Shown: piece by piece, positions 25,999-36,786 of the stretch
Numbering within the stretch: position 1 is the stretch's first letter
Layout: every line of letters starts with the position of its first letter
Assembly (NCBI GenBank): GCA_035489015.1
Contig: DATHKR010000210.1
Span: forward strand, 1-64,000
Length of the DNA: 64,000 bases
From: DATFRY01 sp035489015
GTDB taxonomy: Bacteria > Myxococcota_A > Polyangia > Haliangiales > Haliangiaceae
Direction of reading: 5' to 3'
Notes under the pieces: model-generated
What the model saw: only the letters and a program-made list of their open reading frames with translations
Databases searched by the model: none
Told to the model about the DNA's origin: nothing
Translations under genes and position numbers: made by a program

Positions 25999-26023
25999 CC
26001 CGGAGGCACCTTCGCCCTCCGGG
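25999..26023 (-). terminator. 8-bp hairpin at rpoN 3' end
   Basis: CCCGGAGG and CCTCCGGG form a perfect 8-bp stem with a 9-base loop, seven bases after the rpoN stop. There is no T-run, so it may be a weak terminator, an attenuator or an mRNA processing/stability element that sets hpf apart from rpoN. Confidence 0.5.
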
Positions 26024-26029
26024 CTGCCG

Positions 26030-27526
<1,497 letters not shown>

Positions 27527-27586
27527 GGCGAATCCTCCGTTATTCCGTCCGGTTACGCTCTGGACTGGAAGGTGCTTGCAAGGAGC

Positions 27587-27615
27587 AGGATACAGAGCCT
27601 ACCCGGGCATGTAAA
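27587..27615 (-). promoter_or_regulatory. sigma-70-type promoter of rpoN
   Basis: On the minus strand -35 TTTACA (27610-27615), a 17-bp spacer and -10 TATCCT (27587-27592). The transcript would begin near 27580, giving a leader of about 54 nt with GGAGG before the ATG. Confidence 0.55.
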
Positions 27616-27661
27616 GCGCTACTGGCGCCTGTGGCCTGGATATTGCTTAGTCCTTGACTGC

Positions 27662-27678
27662 TGGCACTGTTCGTGCCC
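27662..27678 (-). promoter_or_regulatory. palindromic -24/-12-like element upstream of rpoN
   Basis: GGCAC-N5-GTGCC forms a 5-bp inverted repeat. Read on the minus strand it is GGGCACG-N4-GTGC, nine of eleven bases of the sigma-54 consensus TGGCACG-N4-TTGC with correct GG-to-GC spacing; the plus strand scores equally. It could be a sigma-54 promoter about 125 nt before rpoN, an operator, or chance. Confidence 0.3.
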
Positions 27679-27713
27679 GGTGGCCTGCCTCACCACTCGC
27701 AGAGAGAAGTCGA

Positions 27714-27731
27714 CGCGGGCCGCAGCCCGCG
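27714..27731 (-). terminator. hairpin downstream of pyrG
   Basis: CGCGGGC and GCCCGCG form a perfect 7-bp GC stem with a 4-base loop, 43 bp beyond the pyrG stop. On the minus strand it is followed by a pyrimidine-rich CTTCTCTCT stretch, consistent with an imperfect intrinsic terminator. Confidence 0.5.
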
Positions 27732-27774
27732 CACCGACCGGCCGCGGGCCCGAGGCCCTTCGCCAAGCGTGAGG

Positions 27775-29445
<1,671 letters not shown>

Positions 29446-29466
29446 GTTTTTCTTTGTTTTCAGTAG

Positions 29467-29472
29467 GTTATA
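29467..29472 (-). promoter_or_regulatory. -10 element TATAAC of pyrG
   Basis: Minus-strand TATAAC lies 21 bp before the ATG and is followed by an unusually A-rich leader (GAAAACAAAGAAAAAC), which stands out in this GC-rich window. No good -35 was found. Confidence 0.45.
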
Positions 29473-29561
29473 AACTGCCGCGGGCCGGCCTGACTCTACG
29501 CGCCCGCTCCTGGTTCGTCAACCGCGGTCGACCCTACGCCGGGCTTGTGACGACACCGCGG

Positions 29562-31112
29562 TCAGCGGCGCCAGGCGCGCGCGCTCGACCACCGCCACGC
29601 CGACGCCGACCCGGCCGCCGAGGGCGCCGCGCCCGCCGCCGCGCCGCTCCGGCCGGCCCGCTCGCTCCAGTCGATCGCCGCGGCGGCCAGGGCCAGCTCG
29701 TCGTCGGCGCCGAGGGCGCCCTCGCCCGGCGCCGGCATCAGCGCGGCGCGCTCGCGCTCGATGAATCCGGTGTCGTACTCGCCGGCCAGGAAGCCGTCGT
29801 GGCGCAGCACGCGCCGGTGAAAGGCCAGGTTGGTCCGGATGCCGCGCACCACGTACTCGTCGAGCGCGCGGCGCATGCGGGCGAGCGCCTGGCCGCGGTC
29901 GTCGCCCCAGGTGATGAGCTTGGACAGGAGCGGGTCGTAGTGGACCGGCACGTTCCAGCCCTCATACACGCCGGAGTCGTCGCGCACGAACGGCCCGCCG
30001 GGGACGCGCAGGTGGGTGATCGGGCCGGGCGACGGCAGGAAGCGCTCGGGATCCTCGGCGTAGACGCGGCACTCGATCGCCGCGCCGCGCCGGTGGGCGT
30101 CGATCTCGGCCTGCGACCAGGGCAACGGCTCGCCGCGCGCGACCGCGATCTGCCAGGCGACCAGGTCGACCCCGTGGATCATCTCGGTCACCGGGTGCTC
30201 GACCTGGAGCCGGGTGTTCATCTCGAGGAAGTAGTAGGCGCCGTCCGGGGCGAGCAGGAACTCGACCGTGCCGGCCCCGACGTAGTCGCAGGCGAGCGCG
30301 GCGCGCACCGCGGCGTCGCCCATCTCGGCGCGCAGCGCGGCCGACACCACCGGCGAGGGCGCCTCCTCGATCACCTTCTGGTGGCGGCGCTGGATCGAGC
30401 AGTCGCGCTCGCCCAGGTGGACCGCGTTGCCGCGCTGGTCGGCGAACACCTGGATCTCGACGTGGCGCGGGCGCGTCACCGCGCGCTCGAGGTAGACGGT
30501 GCCGTCGCCGAACGCGGCCTCGGCCTCGCGCCGGGCGCCCTCGAACGCGGAGGCGAACCCGCCCGGGTCGGCGACCAGGCGCATGCCCTTGCCGCCCCCG
30601 CCGGCCGACGCCTTGATGAGGACCGGGAAGCCGATCGCGTGGGCGGCGCGCACCGCGCGGTCGAGCTCGGGGAAGCCGGCCCCGTCGGGGCCGCTGTCGC
30701 CCGGCACCACCGGCAGACCGGCGGCGGTGGCCGCGGCGCGCGCCCGGGTCTTGGAGCCCATGACGCGCATCGCGCCGGGCGGCGGCCCGATGAAGGTGAT
30801 GCCGGCCTGGGCGCAGGCGGCCGCGAACTCCGGGTTCTCCGACAGGAAGCCGTAGCCGGGGTGGATCGCGTCGGCGCCGGATGCGCGGCAGGCGTCGAGG
30901 ATGCGCTCGATGACCAGGTAGCTGCGGGACGCCTGGGCCGGTCCGATCGCGACCGCGCGGTCGGCCATGAGCACGTGGGCGGCGCGGCGGTCGACCTCGC
31001 TGAACACCGCCACGCTCTCGATGCCGAGCTCGCGCAGGGTGCGCATCACGCGGACCGCGATCTCGCCCCGGTTTGCCACGAGGACCCGGCGGATCGGCGG
31101 CGCGCTCGGCAT
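29562..31112 (-). CDS. accC: biotin carboxylase subunit (acetyl/propionyl-CoA carboxylase type)
   Basis: ATP-dependent carboxylation of biotin, the first step of acyl-CoA carboxylases. ATP-grasp carboxylase motifs are clear: RRVLVANRGEIAVRV, HPGYGFLSEN, the Gly-rich ATP loop SAGGGGKGMR, ERDCSIQRRHQK, and FLEMNTRLQVEHPVTE with the catalytic residues. Length is 516 aa; the last ~45 residues are an Ala/Ser/Arg-rich tail and no biotinyl domain is fused. No biotin carrier or carboxyltransferase gene lies in the window, so its partners must be elsewhere. The ATG at 31112 has TAGAGT eight bases upstream and no Shine-Dalgarno; an ATG at 31154 is an alternative. Confidence 0.92.
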   Translation of the reverse strand: MPSAPPIRRVLVANRGEIAVRVMRTLRELGIESVAVFSEVDRRAAHVLMADRAVAIGPAQASRSYLVIERILDACRASGADAIHPGYGFLSENPEFAAACAQAGITFIGPPPGAMRVMGSKTRARAAATAAGLPVVPGDSGPDGAGFPELDRAVRAAHAIGFPVLIKASAGGGGKGMRLVADPGGFASAFEGARREAEAAFGDGTVYLERAVTRPRHVEIQVFADQRGNAVHLGERDCSIQRRHQKVIEEAPSPVVSAALRAEMGDAAVRAALACDYVGAGTVEFLLAPDGAYYFLEMNTRLQVEHPVTEMIHGVDLVAWQIAVARGEPLPWSQAEIDAHRRGAAIECRVYAEDPERFLPSPGPITHLRVPGGPFVRDDSGVYEGWNVPVHYDPLLSKLITWGDDRGQALARMRRALDEYVVRGIRTNLAFHRRVLRHDGFLAGEYDTGFIERERAALMPAPGEGALGADDELALAAAAIDWSERAGRSGAAAGAAPSAAGSASAWRWSSARAWRR

Positions 31113-31120
31113 GGCCGTGG

Positions 31121-31126
31121 ACTCTA
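31121..31126 (-). promoter_or_regulatory. -10-like hexamer TAGAGT 8 bp before start (leaderless promoter candidate)
   Basis: Minus-strand TAGAGT is followed by eight bases and the accC ATG at 31112, with no ribosome-binding sequence between. Confidence 0.4.
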
Positions 31127-31244
31127 CACGAGTGATACGATGGGCGACAGTCATCCATGGTCACCGCCGGTCCCACCGAACAGCGTCGCCTCCGCCGTCG
31201 AGCACGAACGTGAGCGCGGCGCGGCGCGGGGGGAGCGCGGCGTG

Positions 31245-32513
31245 ATGCGGATGGAAGTGCTGGCCGAGGTGACCGACGGGGGCGCGACCGTCCACCTCCT
31301 GGCCCGGCTCGAGGCGGAGGCGGCGGCGAGCGGCGAGCGGCCGCCGGTCAACCTGGCCCTGGCCATCGATCGATCGTCGTCGATGCGCGGACCGCGCCTG
31401 GCCCAGGCGGTGCGGGCGGCGTCGCAGGTGGTGGACCGGCTCGACCCGCGCGATCGGCTGACCGTGATCGCGTTCGACGCCGGCGTGCGCGTGGTGTTCG
31501 GGCCCGAGCGAGTGACGCCGGAGGCCGCCGACAAGCTCCTGCGCGCGCTCGGCGAGCTCCAGACCGGGGTCGGCACCAACCTGGCCGCGGCGATCAAGTC
31601 CGGCGCCGAGCGGATCCGCGCCGGTTACGTGCGCGGCGCGCTGGCCCGGCTCGTCCTCTTGACCGACGGACAGCCGTCGGTCGGGGTCACCGACGGCGAG
31701 AAGCTGTGCGCGCTGGTCGAGGCCGAGTGGGAGACCGGCGTCACGGTGACCGCGATGGGGATCGGCGAGAGCTTCGAGGACGAGCTCCTGGCCGAGATGG
31801 CGCGGCGCGGGCGGGGCGGCTTCCATTATCTGGCCACCCCCGCCGACATCCCGGCCGCGTTCGGGCGCGAGCTGGCCGGGCTGTTCGCGATCGCCGCGAC
31901 CCAGGCCGAGCTGAAGCTGGTGCCGCACGAGCACGTCACCGCCATCGATCTGCTGCACCGGCTGCCGTCGCGCGCGAGCGACGACGGGCTGGTCGTGGAG
32001 GTCGGCGAGGTGGCGGCCGGCGCGCCGCGCCAGGTGCTGTTCCGCCTGGTGCGCGATCCGACCAGCTCGTCGCGCCACCTGGTGACCGCGCGGCTGACCT
32101 ACCGGACGCCGGACGGACGCCCCGGCGACGCGTCGATCGTCGGGGTCGAGCTGCCGCGCCTGCCGCTCGGCGAGGCCGCGCGCGCCGTCACGGTGGAGCG
32201 GTTTCGCCTGGCGGTGGCCGCGGCGGTCGATCAGGCGTGGGCCCGGCGCGCGGCCGGCGACCGCGACCGCGCGCTGGCCGGGCTGCGCGAGGTCGCCGCC
32301 CAGATCACCGCCGCGCGCGGCCAGAATGCGGCGCCGGCGGCGGAGCTGGATCCGCTGATCGCCGACCTCGACGCCGCGTCCGATGCGGTCCAGCGCAGCG
32401 CGGCCGAGCGGGAGAAGATCCGGCGCCGGCTGCGCGAGCGCAGCCAGGTCACGCTGCTCGGGCACTCGACGCTGGCGCGGTTGCCGGTCGGCCCGGGCAC
32501 CGACGACGACTGA
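31245..32513 (+). CDS. von Willebrand factor A domain protein
   Basis: A 422-residue soluble protein. The VWA domain (about 30-215) has a full MIDAS start D42-R-S44-S-S46 and TDGQPSVGVTD as the later Asp loop, so it should bind a divalent metal and a partner protein. The C-terminal ~200 residues contain a beta-rich part (HLVTARLTYRTPDGR) and a helical tail (LREVAAQITAARGQN, AEREKIRRRLRE). No signal peptide is seen, so it may act in the cytoplasm. GGGGGGAG lies about ten bases upstream of the ATG at 31245 and decides this start; an in-frame ATG at 31140 would add 35 poorly structured residues. Function unknown; VWA proteins often pair with MoxR ATPases, but none is adjacent here. Confidence 0.8.
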   Translation: MRMEVLAEVTDGGATVHLLARLEAEAAASGERPPVNLALAIDRSSSMRGPRLAQAVRAASQVVDRLDPRDRLTVIAFDAGVRVVFGPERVTPEAADKLLRALGELQTGVGTNLAAAIKSGAERIRAGYVRGALARLVLLTDGQPSVGVTDGEKLCALVEAEWETGVTVTAMGIGESFEDELLAEMARRGRGGFHYLATPADIPAAFGRELAGLFAIAATQAELKLVPHEHVTAIDLLHRLPSRASDDGLVVEVGEVAAGAPRQVLFRLVRDPTSSSRHLVTARLTYRTPDGRPGDASIVGVELPRLPLGEAARAVTVERFRLAVAAAVDQAWARRAAGDRDRALAGLREVAAQITAARGQNAAPAAELDPLIADLDAASDAVQRSAAEREKIRRRLRERSQVTLLGHSTLARLPVGPGTDDD

Positions 32514-32531
32514 CGACGGCCATCGGTCGAC

Positions 32532-33101
32532 TCACTCGCGCGCCTCGGCGATGAGCTGGGCGCCGGTCGCGATGCCCCACACCCAGGCGCCGAGCACGAG
32601 CGGCACGCCGACCGCGATGATCGCGAGCGGCAGGCCGAGCAAGAAGAGCGAGAGCTGAGCCAGGCCGGTGCCGGTCCGGCCGCCGACCAGGCTGCCGACG
32701 CCGGGACACACCATGGCGTTGAGGAACATCGAGGCGACCGCCTGGCCCGGACCCACCCGGCGCGGTTCCCACGCCGGCCAGACCGGGGCGCGGCGGGAGA
32801 GCGCATGTGTTGCGCGCGCAGCCAGGAGCCGGTCGCCGAGCGCCTGGTCGTCGACCGACAGCGGCGCCGCAGGTCGGTCCGGCATCCGGTACTGGAGGTG
32901 GCCGTCGTCGTCGGAGGTGAGCTCGAGAACCCCCTGCGACACCAGGGCCTGCATGTGCTCCTCCGCCTCGCGAATCGAGACGCCGACGAGGAAGGCCAGG
33001 GACGACGGCGACAGATCGACCGACGAGGTGAACGCCAGGCGGAGGAATTCGCGCTCGAACTGCCGGAACTCCACCCTTGAAGAATGGCGTGGTTTTCTCA
33101 T
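32532..33101 (-). CDS. winged-helix-like N-terminus fused to a TM2-like membrane domain
   Basis: Protein of 189 aa with two parts. Residues 8-70 look like a small winged helix (FLRLAFTSSVDLSPSSLAFLVGVS, EEHMQALVSQGVLEL). Residues 118-185 contain two hydrophobic segments around CPGVGSLVGGRTGTGLAQL and WVWGIATGAQLI, reminiscent of TM2-type domains. A similar wHTH-TM2 design is known in uncharacterised Myxococcota proteins as far as I recall. No Shine-Dalgarno is apparent. Convergent with the VWA gene, 18 bp apart; the 277-bp region upstream belongs to the divergent PilZ gene promoter region. Confidence 0.6.
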   Translation of the reverse strand: MRKPRHSSRVEFRQFEREFLRLAFTSSVDLSPSSLAFLVGVSIREAEEHMQALVSQGVLELTSDDDGHLQYRMPDRPAAPLSVDDQALGDRLLAARATHALSRRAPVWPAWEPRRVGPGQAVASMFLNAMVCPGVGSLVGGRTGTGLAQLSLFLLGLPLAIIAVGVPLVLGAWVWGIATGAQLIAEARE

Positions 33102-33305
33102 GCGTCAACGCGACACCATGTGGGCCCGGGTGGGCCCCCGCAGAGCCGGGGTGGCGATGCGCCGACGCGGCGCACGCAGCGGGCGCGCGCGGTCGACGAT
33201 GGCCGGGAGAAGAACGAGGTCTGTGGTGGCGGGTGGGTGCCTTACCGCTCATGCGCCAAAGCAATGGCTTCGACGATGAAGCTGTCAGCGCGCCAGCCAA
33301 GTACG

Positions 33306-33335
33306 TTGCAATTGCCGGCCACCTCTACATAAGAT
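33306..33335 (+). promoter_or_regulatory. sigma-70-type promoter of the PilZ gene
   Basis: TTGCAA (33306-33311), an 18-bp spacer and TAAGAT (33330-33335). The transcript would start about 36-50 nt before the GTG candidates. The rest of 33102-33378 shows no supportable gene. Confidence 0.4.
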
Positions 33336-33378
33336 CGATCGCGATTGCACGGGGCTACGCCGGGGTCGGGGTGGCCGC

Positions 33379-35583
33379 GTGCTCGGGGGAGCTGTGGCCA
33401 CGACCAACATGCGAACAGCTAGCCGCTCGCCGGTCACGCTGAAGATCAAGTTCAAGAGCACGACGCTCGAGCAATTCATCGAGCGCTACTCGGTGGACAT
33501 CAGCCACGGCGGCATCTTCATCCGCACGAAGGATCCGCTGCCCGTCGGGACCAACCTGCGGTTCGAGTTCCAGCTGAAGGACGCGTCTCCCCTCATCACC
33601 GGCGACGGGACGGTGGTGTGGACGCGCGACTTCGATCCGACGCGCTCCGGGGTCGCGCCCGGGATGGGGGTCCGCTTCGACCGCCTTCCGGCCGAGAGCC
33701 AGGAGGTGCTCGATCAGATCCTGGCCCACAAGACCGCGAAGATGGGCAAGGCGCCCGAGGCCGGCTTCCTCGACACGCCGACCAAGGTCGCGTTCGGCAA
33801 CGTGCCGACCAAGGTGACGCCCAAGGAAGTGCTCGACGGGCTGGCCCAGGCCGAGGCGCGCCGGACGCTGCTCGGGATGTCGCCGGCGAGGAGCGAGGAC
33901 ACCACGCCGCTGCCGCGGCCTCTCCCGTTCCACAACGACCTGGACGAGTTCCCCGACGAGGCGTTCGAGGAGGCGACCAAGGTCGCGTCGCTCGACGCGC
34001 TGGCCAGACGATCCGCCGATCCGTCGGAGGAGCCGGGCGGCACGCCGTTCGGCAAGTCGCTCGAGGAGGACGTGACCGTCGAGCGGCAGCGGATGTCGTC
34101 GCGGCCGCCGCGCCCCGAAGAGATGGAGCGCGAGTCGCCGCGCGAGCGCGAGTCGGGGCGCCAGCGCGAGCTGCGCGAGAGCGAGTCGCTGCGCGAGCGC
34201 GAGGTCGCGGCCGGCTCGCCTGCCCCGGCGCCGGTGCCGGTGCCGATGTTCCACGGTCTGCCGGCCCGCTCGCCGTTCGCCCCGGCCAGCGACGCCAGGG
34301 AGCCTCTCGAGGCGCGCGGCGAGCGCCAGGCGGCCGACCAGCTCTCGGGCGACGGCTCGGATCCGTTCTCGCTTCCGCTGGACCGCGCACCTTCGGCAGC
34401 GCGAGTCAGCTCGCGGCCGCTGCACATCGTCGAGGATGCGCCGCCGCCGGTCGGGCACGACGACGAGGACGCCGACGACCACGCCGACGACGACGAGGAG
34501 GACGGCGAGGGCCCGACCGACGCCGAGATCGCGCCGTCGGTCGATCAGTCGCCGGCAGTGATGGATCCGTCCGCGCTCGCTCGCGACGGAGAGCGGGACG
34601 GCTCGAGCACGCCGTGGATCGCGGCGGCCGCGGTGCTGCTGTTGATCGGCGGGGTGGGCGGCTTCTGGCTGCTGCGCGGGCGCAAGGACGACGGCGGGGC
34701 AGCCGCGGTGAGGCCTCCGGTGGCGGCCGCGGTCCAGAAGACGGCGCAGCCGCCTGCGAGCGCCACCGCCGACGGAGCGGGCGCGGCTGCGGCCGCGGGC
34801 CCTGGAGCTGGTGTCGGCGCGGCGACCGCGGGCAACCTCGAGGTGACGGTCGCGGCCACCCCGGAGGGCGCGATCGCCGAGCTGGCCGACGGCTCGCAGT
34901 CGGGGCCGACGCCGATGACGTTCCGCGGGCTGACCGCGGGGCAGAGCTACCGGGTCAAGGTGAGCAAGGCGGGCTTCGCGGTCGCCGAGCTGACCGTCAA
35001 GCCCGAGGCTGGCGATCCGCCGGCGATCGAGCTGGTGGCCAAGCCGTCGGTGCTGCGGGTGACCAGCGACCCGGCCGGCGCTCAGGTCTACCTCAATGGA
35101 CGCCGTCAGAAATCGCTTACACCGGCGGACGTCGAGATCCCGCCGCGCACCGCGGCGCGGAAGCGGGTGACGCTGTCGCTGCACAAGGCCGGCTACACCA
35201 CCGCCGAGCAGCTGGTCCCGCTCGACAGCCTGGTCGACCAAGGCGACGCGATGGTGCAGGAGGTGGCGCTGGTACTGGCCCGGCGTCCGGTGCAGAAGCC
35301 GGTGACCCCGGCCGACGGCGAGGCAGAGGGCGAAGCCGGTGACCAGGCGACAGACGGCGAGGAAGGGACCGGCTCGGACAGCGGCGCGACCGGCGACCAG
35401 ACCGACGACAAGTCCGGTGACCGACCGGCCGGCACCGGCCAGGGCGCCGGTGGCACCACCGAGGGAGCCGGCGCCGGCAGCAAGCCCAAGGAATCGTCGG
35501 ACGACGCCGGCAAGGGCCAGACGCCGTCGCTCACCGACCGCGACCAGGCCGATCCGATCCCCGACTGGATGAAGCCGAAGTGA
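33379..35583 (+). CDS. PilZ domain protein with transmembrane segment and PEGA repeats
   Basis: A 734-residue putative c-di-GMP effector. The PilZ domain (10-110) retains both ligand motifs, R12-x3-R16 and D40-I-S42-H-G-G45, in the myxobacterial TIGR02266-like form. Residues 120-410 are a disordered, charged region with repeated RERES/RELRES blocks and an acidic DDEDADDHADDDEEDGEG run. One membrane helix (about 412-433) follows, then two PEGA-type surface domains (about 476-550 and 555-635) and a Gly/Glu/Asp-rich tail. The c-di-GMP part would be cytoplasmic and the PEGA part extracytoplasmic, suggesting inside-out signalling (inference). GTG starts at 33379 and 33394 are both possible; GGGGGAG is only two bases before the second. 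Confidence 0.8.
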   Translation: MLGGAVATTNMRTASRSPVTLKIKFKSTTLEQFIERYSVDISHGGIFIRTKDPLPVGTNLRFEFQLKDASPLITGDGTVVWTRDFDPTRSGVAPGMGVRFDRLPAESQEVLDQILAHKTAKMGKAPEAGFLDTPTKVAFGNVPTKVTPKEVLDGLAQAEARRTLLGMSPARSEDTTPLPRPLPFHNDLDEFPDEAFEEATKVASLDALARRSADPSEEPGGTPFGKSLEEDVTVERQRMSSRPPRPEEMERESPRERESGRQRELRESESLREREVAAGSPAPAPVPVPMFHGLPARSPFAPASDAREPLEARGERQAADQLSGDGSDPFSLPLDRAPSAARVSSRPLHIVEDAPPPVGHDDEDADDHADDDEEDGEGPTDAEIAPSVDQSPAVMDPSALARDGERDGSSTPWIAAAAVLLLIGGVGGFWLLRGRKDDGGAAAVRPPVAAAVQKTAQPPASATADGAGAAAAAGPGAGVGAATAGNLEVTVAATPEGAIAELADGSQSGPTPMTFRGLTAGQSYRVKVSKAGFAVAELTVKPEAGDPPAIELVAKPSVLRVTSDPAGAQVYLNGRRQKSLTPADVEIPPRTAARKRVTLSLHKAGYTTAEQLVPLDSLVDQGDAMVQEVALVLARRPVQKPVTPADGEAEGEAGDQATDGEEGTGSDSGATGDQTDDKSGDRPAGTGQGAGGTTEGAGAGSKPKESSDDAGKGQTPSLTDRDQADPIPDWMKPK

Positions 35584-35624
35584 ACCGCGGCGGATCGCCG
35601 ACCCGGCGGTCCGCGGCGTGAACC

Positions 35625-36755
35625 ATGCGCGCGGCGCTCGCGGCGGCCGTCGTTTGCGCCGCGGTCGGGTGCGGGCGCTGCGGCAGCGACCAGCCCGGCG
35701 GCGAGGCGCGCGGCCCTGACGATCGCGGTGGCGCGGGCGCGCGAGCGCCGGCGCCGGACTCTCGCCGCGTCATCGACTTTCACACGCACATCGATCCATC
35801 GACGATCGCGGACGCGGTCGCCCTGTTCGACCGGCACGGCATCGCGGTCGCCGTGAACCTGTCCGGCGGCGCGCCGGGCGCCGGGCTCGAGCAGCAGCTG
35901 GCGGCCGCGGCCCGCTTTCCCGGCCGCGTCGTCGTCTTCACCACGCCGCGCTGGTCGCTCGCCCGCACCGGCCCCGGCTACGGCGCGCGCATGGCCGACG
36001 ACCTCGAGGCCGCGCACCGGCTGGGCGCGCGCGGCCTCAAGATCACCAAGGGGCTCGGCCTGGCCTACACCGACGCGACCGGCGCGCTCATCGCGGTCGA
36101 CTCACCGGAGCTGGATCCGCTGTTCGAGCGGGCCGGCCAGCTCGGCATGCCGGTCGCCATCCACACCGGCGACCCGATCGCGTTCTGGCGGCCGGTCGAC
36201 CGCGACAACGAGCGATACGCCGAGCTGTCCGCTCACCCCCGCTGGGCGCTATACGGCCGCCCGGTGCCTTCGTGGGACGAGCTGCAGGCGGCGCTCGAGC
36301 GGCGGATCGCGCGCCACCCGCGCACCGCGTTCGTCTCCGTCCACTTCGGCAACGCGCCCGAGCACCCCGAGCGGGTCGGCGCCCTGCTCGACCGCTACCC
36401 GAACCTGTTCATCGACACCGCCGCGCGCATCCCGGAGATCGGGCGTCATCCGCCGTCGGAGCTGCGCGCGCTGTTCCTGCGCCACCCGGACCGGATCCTT
36501 TTCGGCACCGACCTCGGCATCGGCCCCGGGCACCTCGTGCTCGGCTCGTCGGGCCCGGAGCCGCCCACCGACGCGGATGTGGAGCGTTTCTTCGGCGCAA
36601 CCTGGCGCTACTTCGAGACTGCGGACCGTGATTTCCCGCACCCGACCCCGATCCAGGGGGCGTGGACGGTGAGCGGCCTGGACCTGCCCGATGCGTCTCT
36701 CGACGCCCTTTACCGCCAGAACGCCGCGCACCTGCTCCAGATCCGGTTGCCTTGA
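35625..36755 (+). CDS. lipoprotein amidohydrolase (Amidohydro_2-like)
   Basis: Metal-dependent hydrolase of 376 aa in the amidohydrolase-2 (TIM-like) superfamily. The N-terminal metal ligands appear as DFHTHID (H53, H55); later ligands are likely in VAIHTGDP, VSVHFGNAPEHP and FGTDLGIGPG. A signal peptide with lipobox AAVGC (C16) and a Gly/Arg linker anchors the enzyme in the envelope, which is unusual for this family. Substrate unknown. It is 41 bp downstream of the PilZ gene and 31 bp upstream of a small lipoprotein gene, so co-transcription is possible. Confidence 0.82.
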   Translation: MRAALAAAVVCAAVGCGRCGSDQPGGEARGPDDRGGAGARAPAPDSRRVIDFHTHIDPSTIADAVALFDRHGIAVAVNLSGGAPGAGLEQQLAAAARFPGRVVVFTTPRWSLARTGPGYGARMADDLEAAHRLGARGLKITKGLGLAYTDATGALIAVDSPELDPLFERAGQLGMPVAIHTGDPIAFWRPVDRDNERYAELSAHPRWALYGRPVPSWDELQAALERRIARHPRTAFVSVHFGNAPEHPERVGALLDRYPNLFIDTAARIPEIGRHPPSELRALFLRHPDRILFGTDLGIGPGHLVLGSSGPEPPTDADVERFFGATWRYFETADRDFPHPTPIQGAWTVSGLDLPDASLDALYRQNAAHLLQIRLP

Positions 36756-36774
36756 CGCGTGTCCGGACCGCGAC

Positions 36775-36780
36775 CATCAT
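36775..36780 (+). promoter_or_regulatory. weak -10-like hexamer CATCAT 6 bp before start
   Basis: CATCAT, six bases and the ATG at 36787. It resembles the TATCAT site at 8791 but lacks the first T, so it is the weakest of the leaderless candidates. Confidence 0.25.
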
Positions 36781-36786
36781 GCGCTC

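Noticed and set aside
31140..31244. N-terminal extension of the VWA protein from ATG 31140
   Set aside because: GGGGGGAG fits the ATG at 31245, and the added 35 residues are low-complexity Arg/Gly/Pro.
33102..33378. Short ORFs in the 277-bp gap before the PilZ gene
   Set aside because: They lack ribosome-binding sites and have translations like shifted-frame noise; the region fits promoter DNA.
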